64,000 nucleotides of DNA, from contig NZ_VSST01000002.1 of NCBI RefSeq assembly GCF_019402665.1, positions 1-64,000 of the forward strand, in the 5' to 3' direction. Below, piece by piece: positions 27,129-36,790 of the stretch (positions are counted from its first letter, which is position 1; the number at the start of each line of letters is the position of its first letter). This stretch comes from Bradyrhizobium canariense (GTDB lineage: Bacteria > Pseudomonadota > Alphaproteobacteria > Rhizobiales > Xanthobacteraceae). Under the pieces are notes generated by a model, which ran no database searches, was not told where the DNA came from, and was given only the letters and a program-made list of their open reading frames with translations. Made by a program: the position numbers and the translations under genes.

Positions 27129-29441
27129 TTATGCTTCCAATTGCTTGCCGAGCGGAAGGCTGCGGATGCGCTTTCCGGTCGCGGCGAAGATGGCGTTCAT
27201 CAGCGCCGGCGCGAATGGCGGGACGCCGGGCTCGCCCACGCCGCTCGGCGGCGTGTCGGGTCCGGGCGGCACGATGTAGACGTTGGTCACCGCAGGGGAT
27301 TCATCGATCCTGAGGACCTGGAAGTCGTCGAAGTTCTTCTGCTGCACCTTGCCGTCCTTGAAGGTGATCTCGCCGTATTTTGCGAGACTGAGCCCCATGA
27401 TCGCCGCGCCCTCGATTTGTGAGGCGATGCGCTCCGGGTTGACATAGGTGCCGCAGTCAATGGCGGTGTCCACCCGCGGCACCGTCAGCTTGCCCTTGTC
27501 GTCGACGGCCACCTCGACGATGGTCGCGATATAGCTGACGAAGCTGCGGTGCACGGCGATACCGAGGCCATGGCCCTTCGGCACCTGACGGCCCCATTCG
27601 CCTTTCTCGGCGACCAGCTCGACCACCTTGCGCAGGCGCGCGGTGTCGATTGGATAGCTGTCCAAGGGCTCGCCGTAGTTCCACATGTCCTTCACTGCGG
27701 GCTTGACGATGCGCGGGCTGCCGATCAGCGCGAGCAGCGTCTCCTTCTGGTCGCGGCCGGTCGCATGGGCGATCTCACCCACCATCGACTGGACCGCGAA
27801 GGCGCGCGGGATGTTCGAGACCGAGCGGAACCAGCCGATGCGGGTGAACGCCGCGGCCTCCGGGTTCTCGCAGGAGATGTTGGCGATCTCGAACGGCATG
27901 TCGACGAGGCCCATGCCGAGCTCGAAAGGCGCCTGGTGCTTTGCATCTGCCGCAAACGTCGAGCCGATGCTCGGGGCCACGCTGCGATGGCGCCACGCGA
28001 TCACCTTGCCGCTCTTGTCGAGCCCCGCCTCGATCCGTTCCACGGAGACCGTGTGCAGGAAATCGTGGCGGACGTCGTCCTCGCGCGTCCACTGCACCTT
28101 GACCGGGACGCCGAGCTCCTTCGACAGCAGCGCGGCCTCGAGCGCAAAGTCGCATTTCGACTTGCGGCCGAAACCGCCGCCGAGCAGCGTGACGTTGACC
28201 GTGACGTTGCCCTCGGGAATGTCGAGCGTTTTCGCGACGTCCTCGCGCGTACCGCCCGGGCTCTGCACCGGCGCCCAGATCTCCGCCTTGTCGCCCTTGA
28301 CGTCGGCGACTGCCACCGGCGGCTCCATGCTGACATGGGCAAGATGCGGCAGATAATATTCGCCGACGACGACCTTGTCGGCGCCCTTCAGAGCAGCCTC
28401 GGCGTCGCCTTCCTGGCGCACCACAAGACCCGGCTTGCGCGAGGCCTCCTCGAGCTCCTTGCGGTAGGCGACGGAATCGTATTTGCCGTTGGCGCCGTCG
28501 TCCCAGGTCAGCTTCAGCGCGTCGCGGCCCTTGATCGCCGCACCGGTGTTGCGCGCGATCACGGCAACGCCGCCGAGCGGCTGGAATTTCGACGGCCACG
28601 GCCAGCCGCGCACCTGCATCACCTTCTCGACACCGGGGACCTTCAACGCCGCGTCCGGATCGAACGAGACCAGCTTGCCGCCGGTCACTGGCGGGCGCGC
28701 GATCACGGCATACTTCATGCCAGGCAGCCGCACGTCGGCGCCGTAACGCGCCTTGCCGGTGGTAATGTCGTGGAGATCGACGATGCCGATCTGGCCCTTG
28801 CCGAGATAGCGGAAGTCCTTGGGGTCCTTCAGCTTGAGCCCTTCGATGCTCGGCACCGGTTCCTTGGCGGCATCGGCTGCGAGCTCGCCGAAGCCAAGCT
28901 TGCGGCTCGTTGCGCTGTGGACGACCTCGTGATTGACGGCCTTGACCTCGGTTGCCGGCACACCCCAGCGTTTCGCGGCGGCTTGCTCCAGCATGGTGCG
29001 GGCGGAGGCACCGATCTGGCGCATCGGCATCAAATAATGCCGCGTGCTGCGCGAGCCATCGGTGTCCTGGTTGCCGAACTTGACCTCGTCGCCATGGGCC
29101 TGCTCCACCTTGACCCTGGCCCAGTCGGCTTCCATCTCCTCGGCCACGATCAGCGGCAGGCTGGTGCGCACGCCTGTGCCCATCTCGGCGCGGTGAGCAA
29201 GGATGGTGACGGTGCCGTCGGGTGCGACCGCGACGAATACGCGCGGATCGACCACGACGCCGTGCGGCATCTTGCCGGCGCCGGTCTCGTAGGCGAACGC
29301 CTGGCGCGACATCACGGGCGCCGCGAGCACGAAGCCGCCTGTGATGCCGAGCCCCTTCAGGATGCTGCGGCGCGAAACCTTCTCGACCTTGATGTTCTTC
29401 TCGAAGCCACGAAGCTTCTTCGGGTTGTCGATGAAATTCAT
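27129..29441 (-). CDS. Molybdopterin aldehyde/isoquinoline oxidoreductase, large subunit (IorB-like)
   Basis: A 770-aa xanthine-oxidase-family subunit with a twin-arginine signal (VSRRSILKGLG) for folded export. The molybdopterin-binding features include LLGGGFGRKSKCDF, EQAHGD and the C-terminal GVGEPGVPPFAPA, whose Glu is the catalytic base in this family. With the adjacent [2Fe-2S] subunit it would oxidise aldehydes or N-heterocycles at the periplasmic face. It starts 1 bp after the small subunit stop. Position next to the PQQ dehydrogenase suggests it may oxidise that enzyme's aldehyde product (inference). Confidence 0.9.
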   Translation of the reverse strand: MNFIDNPKKLRGFEKNIKVEKVSRRSILKGLGITGGFVLAAPVMSRQAFAYETGAGKMPHGVVVDPRVFVAVAPDGTVTILAHRAEMGTGVRTSLPLIVAEEMEADWARVKVEQAHGDEVKFGNQDTDGSRSTRHYLMPMRQIGASARTMLEQAAAKRWGVPATEVKAVNHEVVHSATSRKLGFGELAADAAKEPVPSIEGLKLKDPKDFRYLGKGQIGIVDLHDITTGKARYGADVRLPGMKYAVIARPPVTGGKLVSFDPDAALKVPGVEKVMQVRGWPWPSKFQPLGGVAVIARNTGAAIKGRDALKLTWDDGANGKYDSVAYRKELEEASRKPGLVVRQEGDAEAALKGADKVVVGEYYLPHLAHVSMEPPVAVADVKGDKAEIWAPVQSPGGTREDVAKTLDIPEGNVTVNVTLLGGGFGRKSKCDFALEAALLSKELGVPVKVQWTREDDVRHDFLHTVSVERIEAGLDKSGKVIAWRHRSVAPSIGSTFAADAKHQAPFELGMGLVDMPFEIANISCENPEAAAFTRIGWFRSVSNIPRAFAVQSMVGEIAHATGRDQKETLLALIGSPRIVKPAVKDMWNYGEPLDSYPIDTARLRKVVELVAEKGEWGRQVPKGHGLGIAVHRSFVSYIATIVEVAVDDKGKLTVPRVDTAIDCGTYVNPERIASQIEGAAIMGLSLAKYGEITFKDGKVQQKNFDDFQVLRIDESPAVTNVYIVPPGPDTPPSGVGEPGVPPFAPALMNAIFAATGKRIRSLPLGKQLEA

Positions 29442-29442
29442 G

Positions 29443-29895
29443 TCACACTCCCGTCGATGCGAGATGGACCGCATTCTCGATGCGCTGGTAGCAGCCGCAG
29501 CGGCAGATGTTGCCGGACATCGCTTCGCGGATCTGGTCGTGCGACGGCTTTGGGTTGTCCATCAGCAGCGCAGCCGCCTGCATGATCTGGCCCGCCTGGC
29601 AGAAGCCGCATTGGGGAACGTTGACTTGGCGCCAGGCCTTCTGCACCGGGTGATCACCGTTCGGATGCAGTCCCTCGATCGTCGTGATCTCGCGGCCGGC
29701 GACGTCGTTGATCGACGTGATGCAGGCGCGCACGGCTTCCTTGTCGACGATGACAGTGCAGGCGCCGCACAGGGCCTGGCCACAGCCGAACTTGGTGCCG
29801 GTCAGACCGGCCTCGTCGCGCAGGAACCAGAGTAGCGGGAGATCCGGGTCGCCGTCCCAGCTCTGTTCCTGGCCGTTGATCTTCACCTTGATCAT
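29443..29895 (-). CDS. [2Fe-2S] small subunit of molybdopterin oxidoreductase (IorA-like)
   Basis: A 150-aa protein with two iron-sulfur clusters: a plant-ferredoxin-like site [13 protein letters not shown] and a C-terminal four-helix site CGFCQAGQI with NICRCGCYQ. It passes electrons from the Mo cofactor of the large subunit to an outside acceptor; no FAD subunit is present, as in IorAB and periplasmic aldehyde dehydrogenases that use cytochromes. It is transcribed first, directly ahead of the large subunit. Confidence 0.93.
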   Translation of the reverse strand: MIKVKINGQEQSWDGDPDLPLLWFLRDEAGLTGTKFGCGQALCGACTVIVDKEAVRACITSINDVAGREITTIEGLHPNGDHPVQKAWRQVNVPQCGFCQAGQIMQAAALLMDNPKPSHDQIREAMSGNICRCGCYQRIENAVHLASTGV

Positions 29896-30521
29896 GATCG
29901 TCCCTCGCTCTTCATAAGCTTGTTGATTTCAGATTTTCCAGATGCCGGTCGGTGCAATGTCCGCTGCGCGGCGTCGCATTCCAGCGGTCATCCCGCGCGG
30001 GCAGATCCCGGCAGGACTCAGGAATGCCAATGTCATGTCCGGATGTGTTCGATACCTCCCGTCGTGTTCTTGATTATTGAATTCGCGCGGCATCGTCACG
30101 TCGCGATCTTAGCAAGGATCGCTTCGGTCTAGCATTCACAGCCGAGTGTTCTCTAGTCAGCTGTTCTCGATGGGAAAAGATTGCAACGAAGGTTTGTCAA
30201 AAGCAGGGCGCCGCATCTCGCCGCGCGCATCTCGATATGGGGACAACAAAAAAAAGCTTCGTCCGCCAGAACACCTGTGCGGACGAAGCAGGATGCCTCA
30301 GTCGAGGGAGGGAGAAACGCAAGCGCCGCGCACTTCAAGCGGGAAGTGGTGGCCCTGCGCAGTCATTCAGAGACCAGGACTGAGGGAGCTGACGGCCCCC
30401 ACACAGGTGCAGTCGAGAAGCGGCGGCATCGCCGCGATCGTCCCGGCCGGCTCCGTCCGCTCGCTGGGTGTGGTGGAACCAGCGAGCGAATGGGGCGCGG
30501 CAAACGTCAGGCGGCCTTTGC
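29896..30521. other. Intergenic region between the IorAB operon and the C1 operon
   Basis: About 625 bp without a credible gene. Near 29896 it should hold the promoter of the iorA-like gene. It contains the minus-strand terminator at 30247-30289 for the gfa operon. Nothing else was recognised; short open frames here look like noise. Confidence 0.6.
30247..30289 (-). terminator. Intrinsic terminator of the xoxF-xoxG-adh-gfa operon
   Basis: GCTTCGTCCGC (30256-30266) pairs perfectly with GCGGACGAAGC (30279-30289). On the minus strand the stem is followed by nine U residues (AAAAAAAAA at 30247-30255 on the plus strand). It is 233 bp past the gfa stop and no other minus-strand gene intervenes. 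Confidence 0.9.
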
Positions 30522-31085
30522 TCAGGCGGCCTTGGCCTTCGCGACGTGGGTCGCGATCGCGTCCATCAGCGCCGGCGACAGGCAGTCATAGGGCTCAAGT
30601 CCAAGCTCCTTGAACCGAGCCCGTATTCCGCCCATCTGCTCCGGCTTCACGCCCGATTCGATCACCGACGAGACGAAGGCGGCGAATTGCGGCGCCTGCG
30701 AACCCTGCTCCTGGAACAGTTCGGGGTGGATGAAGTCGAGGCCGTAGAACGGGTGACTCTTGTTCTCGATGCGGCCGTACATATGCGTGCCGCAGGCCTT
30801 GCAGGCGTAGCGCTGGATCGCCGCCGATGGATCGACGATCTGGAGCTTGTCGCCGTTCTCGAGCACGGTGACGTTCTGGCGGGGTACCACGGCGACGACG
30901 GAGAAATTCGCGCCCTGCGGTTTCCAGCACTTGGTGCAGCCACAGGCATGGTTATGCGCGACGTCGCCCTTGACGGCGACCTTGACCTGATGGTCGCTGC
31001 ATTTGCATACGAGCGTGCCGCCGGCGAAGCTGCCGCTGCCCTGTTTGATGCCGTTATCGATCGAGGGATGGAGTGCAACAGTCAT
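30522..31085 (-). CDS. gfa: S-(hydroxymethyl)glutathione synthase / glutathione-dependent formaldehyde-activating enzyme
   Basis: A 187-aa GFA-family zinc protein with its paired cysteine sites: [21 protein letters not shown] and [13 protein letters not shown]. The family promotes condensation of formaldehyde with glutathione. It follows the hydroxymethyl-glutathione dehydrogenase gene by 33 bp and is last in the xoxF operon, so formaldehyde made by XoxF is captured at once. Confidence 0.95.
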   Translation of the reverse strand: MTVALHPSIDNGIKQGSGSFAGGTLVCKCSDHQVKVAVKGDVAHNHACGCTKCWKPQGANFSVVAVVPRQNVTVLENGDKLQIVDPSAAIQRYACKACGTHMYGRIENKSHPFYGLDFIHPELFQEQGSQAPQFAAFVSSVIESGVKPEQMGGIRARFKELGLEPYDCLSPALMDAIATHVAKAKAA

Positions 31086-31118
31086 GGGTCGATCCTCCTT
31101 GGGGTGACGCTTTTCGAG

Positions 31119-32228
31119 CTAGAACACGACGACTGAACGGATCGATTTACCCTCATGCATCAGGTCGAAGCCTTTGTTGATGTCTTCGAGCTTGAGCGTG
31201 TGGGTAATCATCGGGTCGATCTGGATCTTTCCGTTCATGTACCAGTCGACGATCTTCGGCACGTCGGTGCGGCCCCGCGCGCCGCCGAAGGCGGTGCCGC
31301 GCCAGTTTCGCCCGGTGACGAGCTGGAACGGGCGGGTAGCGATCTCCTTGCCGGATTCGGCAACGCCGATGATGATCGAGGTGCCCCAGCCACGATGGCA
31401 GGCCTCCAGCGCCTGGCGCATCACCGTGGTGTTGCCGGTGCAGTCGAAGGTGTAGTCGGCGCCGCCGTCGGTCAGGGTCACGAGATGTGGGACGATGTCG
31501 CCGGTGATCTTCTTGGGATTGACGAAATCGGTCATGCCGAACCGGCGTCCCCATTCCTCCTTGGAGTCGTTGATGTCGACGCCGATGATCTTGTCCGCGC
31601 CAGCCATCTTGGCGCCCTGGATCACGTTCAGGCCGATGCCGCCGAGCCCGAACACGACAACGTTGGAGCCCGGCTCGACCTTGGCGGTGTTGACGACGGC
31701 GCCGACGCCGGTGGTGACGCCGCAGCCGATGTAGCAGCTCTTGTCGAACGGCGCGTCCTCGCGGATCTTGGCGACCGCGATCTCCGGCAGCACGGTGAAG
31801 TTCGAGAAGGTCGAGCAGCCCATATAGTGGTAGATCGGCTTGCCCTTGTAGGAGAAGCGGCTGGTACCGTCGGGCATCACGCCTTTGCCCTGCGTCGCGC
31901 GGATCGCGGTGCAGAGATTGGTCTTCTGGCTAAGGCAGCTTTTGCATTGCCGGCATTCCGGCGTGTAGAGCGGGATGACATGGTCGCCCGGCTTCACCGA
32001 GGTCACGCCAGGACCGATCTCGCGGATGATGCCCGCGCCCTCATGCCCCAGGATCGACGGGAAAATTCCCTCGCTGTCGAAGCCGTCGAGCGTGTAGGCG
32101 TCGGTATGGCAGATGCCCGTCGCCTTGACCTCGACCAGGACTTCGCCGACCTTCGGTCCTTCCAGATCGACTTCGACGATCTCGAGCGGCTTCTTGGCTT
32201 CGAAAGCGACGGCGGCACGTGTCTTCAT
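31119..32228 (-). CDS. S-(hydroxymethyl)glutathione dehydrogenase (class III alcohol dehydrogenase)
   Basis: A 369-aa zinc alcohol dehydrogenase. The catalytic zinc site is [14 protein letters not shown] with GHEGAG, the structural zinc cysteines lie in [15 protein letters not shown], and the NAD motif is [13 protein letters not shown]. It oxidises S-hydroxymethyl-glutathione to S-formylglutathione, the central step of glutathione-linked formaldehyde oxidation; homologues are named FlhA, AdhC or FrmA. It lies between the XoxG-type cytochrome gene and gfa. Confidence 0.95.
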   Translation of the reverse strand: MKTRAAVAFEAKKPLEIVEVDLEGPKVGEVLVEVKATGICHTDAYTLDGFDSEGIFPSILGHEGAGIIREIGPGVTSVKPGDHVIPLYTPECRQCKSCLSQKTNLCTAIRATQGKGVMPDGTSRFSYKGKPIYHYMGCSTFSNFTVLPEIAVAKIREDAPFDKSCYIGCGVTTGVGAVVNTAKVEPGSNVVVFGLGGIGLNVIQGAKMAGADKIIGVDINDSKEEWGRRFGMTDFVNPKKITGDIVPHLVTLTDGGADYTFDCTGNTTVMRQALEACHRGWGTSIIIGVAESGKEIATRPFQLVTGRNWRGTAFGGARGRTDVPKIVDWYMNGKIQIDPMITHTLKLEDINKGFDLMHEGKSIRSVVVF

Positions 32229-32289
32229 CTTAAGCTCCTCAAATTCCAGCAGGGCGCCAAGAACCAGGTCCTGGTCGGGCTCCGCTCGT

Positions 32290-32829
32290 TCACTTCTTGC
32301 CCATGCACGAATCTTCGTTCTTGGTATAGGCGTCGTTCTTGTCCTCGTGCTTGCCGGGTCTTGTGCGGCCCCAGGCCTCGTTGGATCGGGCGCGCAGATA
32401 GACGTAGAGATCGTCCATGTAGCAGGCGACGTTCGGGTTATCGCCGAAAGCCGGCATCACGTTCTCTGCGGCAGTCGAGATGTTCTTGCGGCCGGAGGCG
32501 ACGACGCCGAGAAAGTCGGCATAGCTCATCGTCTTCAGCGAATCCTTCAGCGCCGGGGCGTAGGTCGAGCCCATGCCATCCGGGCCGTGACACACATGGC
32601 AGTCCGAGTGATAGCGGCGGTATCCGGAATAGGTGTACCAGTCGACGGATCCGTCGGTGATCTTATAGGTTGGATTGCCTTCCTTGTCGGACCATTCGCC
32701 GGTTTCGTTCTGCTTGACGGCAGTCGGATCGCCTGAGCCGTCCGCGACGGCAATTCCCCCGGACGCGACCAAGAACATCGCAGCAATGGCAGAGCAGATT
32801 TTACGCAAGAGATTTTCCTCGGAAGGCAT
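32290..32829 (-). CDS. xoxG: XoxG-type cytochrome c, four-cysteine methanol-metabolism class
   Basis: A 179-aa exported cytochrome with haem site CHVCH (Cys77, Cys80, His81) and a likely axial Met125 in VMPAF. Two extra cysteines at 136 and 175 match the methanol-metabolism-related four-Cys cytochrome family. It would take electrons from XoxF in the periplasm. It lies 58 bp after xoxF, with a strong hairpin in the gap. Confidence 0.92.
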   Translation of the reverse strand: MPSEENLLRKICSAIAAMFLVASGGIAVADGSGDPTAVKQNETGEWSDKEGNPTYKITDGSVDWYTYSGYRRYHSDCHVCHGPDGMGSTYAPALKDSLKTMSYADFLGVVASGRKNISTAAENVMPAFGDNPNVACYMDDLYVYLRARSNEAWGRTRPGKHEDKNDAYTKNEDSCMGKK

Positions 32830-32842
32830 TCGGTGAGACGAG

Positions 32843-32871
32843 CCGGCGCGTGGAGTTGATCCACGCGCCGG
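32843..32871 (-). other. Strong hairpin between xoxF and xoxG
   Basis: CCGGCGCGTGGA (32843-32854) pairs perfectly with TCCACGCGCCGG (32860-32871) around a 5-nt loop. No U-run follows, so it is better read as a processing or stability element, or a leaky attenuator lowering the dose of xoxG, adh and gfa relative to xoxF. Confidence 0.75.
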
Positions 32872-32887
32872 AGCGATGCTGAGAGGC

Positions 32888-34693
32888 CTAGTTGGGCAGC
32901 GAGAACACGGTCAGCGTTCCGCCGAGTGCCGTGTAGTTGCTGAGCGCCGCGTAGCCACCGACTGCGCCGAGACCGGCGGTCGGATCGGTCAGGCCTGCCG
33001 CCAGACCGATACCGGCCCAGCCGCCCACGCCCGAGAGCACTGCGACATACTGCTTGCCGCCGTTCTCATAGGTGGTGACGTTGCCGATGATGCCGGAGGG
33101 AGTCTTGAACTTGTAGAGCTCCTTGCCGGTCTTGGCGTCGACTGCCTTCAGGTAGCCTTCGAGCGTTCCGTAGAACACCACGTTGCCTGCGGTTGCGAGC
33201 GCGCCCGACCAGACCGAGAACTGCTCCTTGTTCGACCAGACGATCTTGCCGGTCTTGCCGTCCCAGGCGATGAAGTTACCCATGTGGGTTTCACCCTGCG
33301 GCGGATACATCGAGAGCGTCGCACCCACATAGGGCTGGCCCGCAGTGTAGCTCACCTTGAACGGTTCGTAGTCCATGCAGACGTGGTTGGTCGGAACGTA
33401 GAACAGCTGCGTGTCCGGCGAGTAGGCTGCCGGCTGCTCGTCCTTGGTGCCGAGCGCGGCCGGGCAGATGCCCTTCACGTTGTGGTCCTCGCCCGCCTTG
33501 TCGGTCGAAGCGGTGTCGAGCACCTTCGGGCGGCCGTAGGTGGCCGAGTTCTTGTCCATATCGACGCCGGAGGTCCAGTTCACCTTCGGATCGTACTTTT
33601 CGGCGACCAGGAGCTCACCGGTGGCACGATCGAGCGTGTAGCCGAGGCCGTTACGATCGAAGTGCGTCAGCAGCTTGCGCGGCTGGCCGTTGATGGCCTG
33701 GTCCGAGAGGATCATCTCATTGACGCCGTCATAATCCCACTCGTCGTGGGGCGTCATCTGATAAACCCACTTGGCTTGGCCGGTGTCAGGGTTGCGAGCC
33801 CAGATCGTCATCGACCATTTGTTGTCGCCGGGACGCTGCTTCGGATTCCAGGTCGAGGGATTGCCCGATCCGTAGTAGACGAGGTTCAGCTCGGGATCGT
33901 AGGAGATCCAGCCCCAGGTGGCGCCGCCGCCGATCTTCCACTGATCGCCTTGCCAGGTCTTGAGGCTGGAATCCTTGCCAATCGGCTTGCCGAGCGCGGT
34001 GGTCTTCTCTGCATCGACCAGGATTTGATCATCCGGTCCTTCGGAGTAGCCGCGCCAAGCCAGCTTGCCCGTCTTGATGTCGTAGGCGGTCATATGGGCT
34101 TGAACACCGAACTCGCCGCCGGAGATGCCGATCAGCACCTTGTCCTTGACGACCATGGGGGCCGAAGTACCGGTCTCGCCCTTGCTGGCGTCGCCGTTCT
34201 TCGCGGTCCATGCCACCTGACCGCTCTTGGCATCGAGCGCGACGAGCGTGGTGTCGGCCTGATGCAGGAAGATCTTGCCGTCGCCATAGGCCAAGCCGCG
34301 GTTGACCGTGTCGCAGCACATCACCGGGATCACATTCGGATCCTGCTTCGGCTCGTACTTCCAGACGATCTTGTTCTCGTTGGAAAGGTCAATAGCGTAG
34401 ACCTTGTTCGGGAACGGCGTGTGGACGTACATCATGTTGCCGATGATCAGCGGGCCGCCTTCGTGGCCGCGCAGCACGCCGGTCGAGAAGGTCCAGGCGA
34501 CCTGGAGCTTGCCTACGTTTTGTGCGTTGATCTGGTTCAGCTTGGAATAGCGGGTGTTGGCGTAGTCGCCCGTCGGCATCACCCAGTCTTTCGGGTTCTG
34601 CGACATCTTGAGCACTTCGTCGTTGGCCGACGCGCTGCCGACGGCGAGGGCCGCCGCGGAGCCAAGATAGGCCGCGAGTAGTACCTTGCGCAT
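32888..34693 (-). CDS. xoxF: XoxF, lanthanide-dependent PQQ methanol dehydrogenase
   Basis: A 601-aa quinoprotein, the usual XoxF length, with a signal peptide cleaved near GSASAND. It has the vicinal disulfide Cys126-Cys127 (MCCDTVNRG), Glu194 in GGEFG, Asn278 in GSGNPS, catalytic Asp320 and lanthanide-specific Asp322 (EWDYDGVNE); calcium-type MxaF has Ala at the last position. It oxidises methanol, and often formaldehyde, in the periplasm. GGAGG sits about 8 nt from the ATG at 34693; an ATG six bases upstream is too close. It heads the operon with xoxG, adh and gfa. No mxaF or mxaI is present. Confidence 0.97.
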   Translation of the reverse strand: MRKVLLAAYLGSAAALAVGSASANDEVLKMSQNPKDWVMPTGDYANTRYSKLNQINAQNVGKLQVAWTFSTGVLRGHEGGPLIIGNMMYVHTPFPNKVYAIDLSNENKIVWKYEPKQDPNVIPVMCCDTVNRGLAYGDGKIFLHQADTTLVALDAKSGQVAWTAKNGDASKGETGTSAPMVVKDKVLIGISGGEFGVQAHMTAYDIKTGKLAWRGYSEGPDDQILVDAEKTTALGKPIGKDSSLKTWQGDQWKIGGGATWGWISYDPELNLVYYGSGNPSTWNPKQRPGDNKWSMTIWARNPDTGQAKWVYQMTPHDEWDYDGVNEMILSDQAINGQPRKLLTHFDRNGLGYTLDRATGELLVAEKYDPKVNWTSGVDMDKNSATYGRPKVLDTASTDKAGEDHNVKGICPAALGTKDEQPAAYSPDTQLFYVPTNHVCMDYEPFKVSYTAGQPYVGATLSMYPPQGETHMGNFIAWDGKTGKIVWSNKEQFSVWSGALATAGNVVFYGTLEGYLKAVDAKTGKELYKFKTPSGIIGNVTTYENGGKQYVAVLSGVGGWAGIGLAAGLTDPTAGLGAVGGYAALSNYTALGGTLTVFSLPN

Positions 34694-35206
34694 AGTCATT
34701 CCTCCATTGGTCTCGTTTATTGTTTCCGAAGCATTGCTTAATCGCCGGGCTTTTCGTCCGGCGTCTGCTCGTGCAGGGCGGTCACGATTGGGACCAGAAA
34801 CGATGCTGTGGTGTTTCCTCCTCCTGATGAGAGCCACGGGTCCACGTGCGGAGCGGCCCGTTCTTGTTGTTCCTGATGCAATCCCTAACGACTTCGTTAT
34901 CGGGAAACTTGCCCAAGAGAGAAGCTGGTTTGCTTGACAGCGCACGGCCGCGAAGATTTTGATTTTGCAGTAGCGAATTCAGCGGCTTCCGCAGCGCTTT
35001 GGGACCGTCTCCCACGCTTAGGTTCCCCTTGACGGCGCTGCAACTAAGGCGGAGGATTAACTTACAAGGGTGGCATTGGAACGACGGCGCTCGTTCTGGA
35101 AGATCGCTCAAAATCGAGGTAAACGTCACGCAATCACGGTTCAGGGCTCCGGCAGCGCGGCTCGCGATTCGCGTAAAATCTCCGGATCAAACCAGTGGCT
35201 GGATTA
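34694..35206. promoter_or_regulatory. Divergent promoter region between xoxF and an AraC-type regulator
   Basis: A 513-bp gap with no credible gene. It must hold the xoxF promoter and the start of the araC-type gene. No perfect palindrome stands out. A TCGGGAAAC segment near 34899 resembles the TCGGGAA repeats ahead of the TonB receptor (59977-60005), which may be chance. The length suggests extensive regulation. Confidence 0.45.
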
Positions 35207-36175
35207 ATGTCCGACACGATTCACACGCTCTCGACGACGGGCATGACGCCGAAACGTCAGATCCAAAGCTGGATCGACGGGCTGACGAGCCTGTGCGGGC
35301 ATTTCGACGTCGATCCGCTCGAAGCGTCTTCGCTCGAAGGCCGCATCGACTACACCAGCGTCTCGCGCCTGAAGCTCTGCCAGATCGAGGTCAGCCAGCA
35401 TCGGATTGCGCACACGCTGGCGCGCGCCAAGGCCAATGAACACCCGTATATCAAGATCCACTTCCAGACTTACGGTGTGTCCTATTTCGAGCAGGAAGGC
35501 CGCCACATCGAGCTGAACCCGGGGGACATCATCGCCTATGACGTCTCCTGTCCGCATTCGATCATCAGCCCCGCTTTCACGCGCCATGACGTGGTGATCG
35601 TGCCAAAGGCGCTGCTGCGCGACCGCGGATTCCCGTCGCAGCGAATGCCCGCCTGCAAATTGACCTCACGCACCGGGACGGGGCGGATCGCCCATGATTT
35701 CGTCCATGCGACCTTCGACGAGGCGGCGAAGCTGTCGGCGAACAGTGCGGTCGGCGTCGCCGATTCGCTGATCGACCTCTTGCTGCTGCCGCTGCGCGAG
35801 GCCGACACGATGCTCGATCGCGTCGGGCCCGAAGCGACCTATGTGCGCGCGCAGTTCTTCATCCGCGAGCATTTGCGCGATCCGGATCTGTGCATCGACC
35901 AGATTTCCGGCGAGCTCGGCTGCTCCAAGCGTTATCTGCACATGCTGTTCTCGGAGCGCGGCACCACGGTGAGCGACTACATCTGGCAGGCGCGTCTTCA
36001 GAATTGCCGCCAGGAGCTCGAGGCCCACGCCGGCAAGACCATCACCGACGTCGCATTCTCCTGGGGCTTCTCCAGCTCATCGCATTTCAGCCGGGTGTTC
36101 CGGAAATATTTCGGCGTGGTGCCGTCCTCGATCCACAAGGCGCAACAGGGCGCGGTTGCGGCGGACGAGCACTAG
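35207..36175 (+). CDS. AraC-family transcriptional regulator divergent from xoxF
   Basis: A 322-aa protein with an N-terminal AraC-binding-like (cupin) domain (residues about 40-190) and a C-terminal double helix-turn-helix. The domain carries CIDQISGELGCSKRYLHMLF and the second-helix motif ITDVAFSWGFSSSSHFSRVF with the closing FRKYFGVVPS. Domain order resembles FeaR/NphR-type activators, which respond to amine or aldehyde substrates. Being divergent from xoxF it is the best candidate for controlling it (inference). The ATG at 35207 was chosen over a start four codons earlier. Confidence 0.9.
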   Translation: MSDTIHTLSTTGMTPKRQIQSWIDGLTSLCGHFDVDPLEASSLEGRIDYTSVSRLKLCQIEVSQHRIAHTLARAKANEHPYIKIHFQTYGVSYFEQEGRHIELNPGDIIAYDVSCPHSIISPAFTRHDVVIVPKALLRDRGFPSQRMPACKLTSRTGTGRIAHDFVHATFDEAAKLSANSAVGVADSLIDLLLLPLREADTMLDRVGPEATYVRAQFFIREHLRDPDLCIDQISGELGCSKRYLHMLFSERGTTVSDYIWQARLQNCRQELEAHAGKTITDVAFSWGFSSSSHFSRVFRKYFGVVPSSIHKAQQGAVAADEH

Positions 36176-36234
36176 GCAAACGCCAGGTTCGGCGTCGACG
36201 ACAGCGGTTGCCCGTCACGCGCCCGCGATGTCTC

Positions 36235-36660
36235 TCACGCCGATATGGCGATGTAGGGAATGCTTATTAGGAGAGCGGCGAGCAGCACCGCGTTGCCCAG
36301 CATCCCGCTCCAATGCAGCCGGCGCAGCCGACGCGGGGCCTCGGCATCGCCGGCGTCCGTGGCGCTGAGCTGTTCGTCCATCCGCTGCATGAACCCGCGG
36401 CGTCCGTAGATCGCCAAGGCTGCAAGGAGGCCGACGCCCATCGCTGCGACCAGACGACCGTCGAGCAGGAAAGCTACTGCTCCGATAATTCCGGCAACGC
36501 GCATCACCAGAAAATGGGCATTGAACATTCCGCGCAAAAGCTGGGCCACGGGCTGGATATCCAGTTTCACCAGCAGGAAGGCCGGAGACGCCAGCGTGAA
36601 ATAGCCCATCGGAAACAGCAGGATGATCATGACGGCTACGGCAACGCCATCCGGTGTCAT
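36235..36660 (-). CDS. Small integral membrane protein, unknown function
   Basis: About 141 aa with four predicted membrane helices (for example VAVMIILLFPMGYFTLASP and GMLGNAVLLAALLISIPYI) and a basic loop YGRRGFMQRMDEQ. The ATG at 36660 begins just before the first helix. No family was recognised. It converges on the araC-type gene and is followed upstream by an unrelated binding-protein gene. Confidence 0.65.
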   Translation of the reverse strand: MTPDGVAVAVMIILLFPMGYFTLASPAFLLVKLDIQPVAQLLRGMFNAHFLVMRVAGIIGAVAFLLDGRLVAAMGVGLLAALAIYGRRGFMQRMDEQLSATDAGDAEAPRRLRRLHWSGMLGNAVLLAALLISIPYIAISA

Positions 36661-36790
36661 GGGATCGGCCTTTCTCGTCCGCGCCGGTGAGACCTTCCCA
36701 GCAGCGTCGCACAATCATAGCGGGAAAATACGTTTCCGGCACTAGGCTTTGGTCGGATGTTGCGCCGCGAAGGGCGTCTTGTCTCCCGGT

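Noticed and set aside
27549..29585. A 678-codon plus-strand open frame opposite the molybdenum oxidoreductase
   Set aside because: Composition is Arg/His/Ala-rich without any recognisable domain; the opposite strand encodes a well-conserved enzyme.
30146..30613. Short overlapping open frames in the gap next to gfa
   Set aside because: No ribosome site, no domain, and they cross the minus-strand terminator; the region is best read as non-coding.
32876..34681. A 601-codon plus-strand open frame opposite xoxF
   Set aside because: It is the mirror of an intact xoxF and has no motif of its own.
32888..34693. Calcium-type methanol dehydrogenase (mxaF)
   Set aside because: Asp322 two residues after the catalytic Asp, and absence of mxaI, identify the lanthanide-type XoxF.
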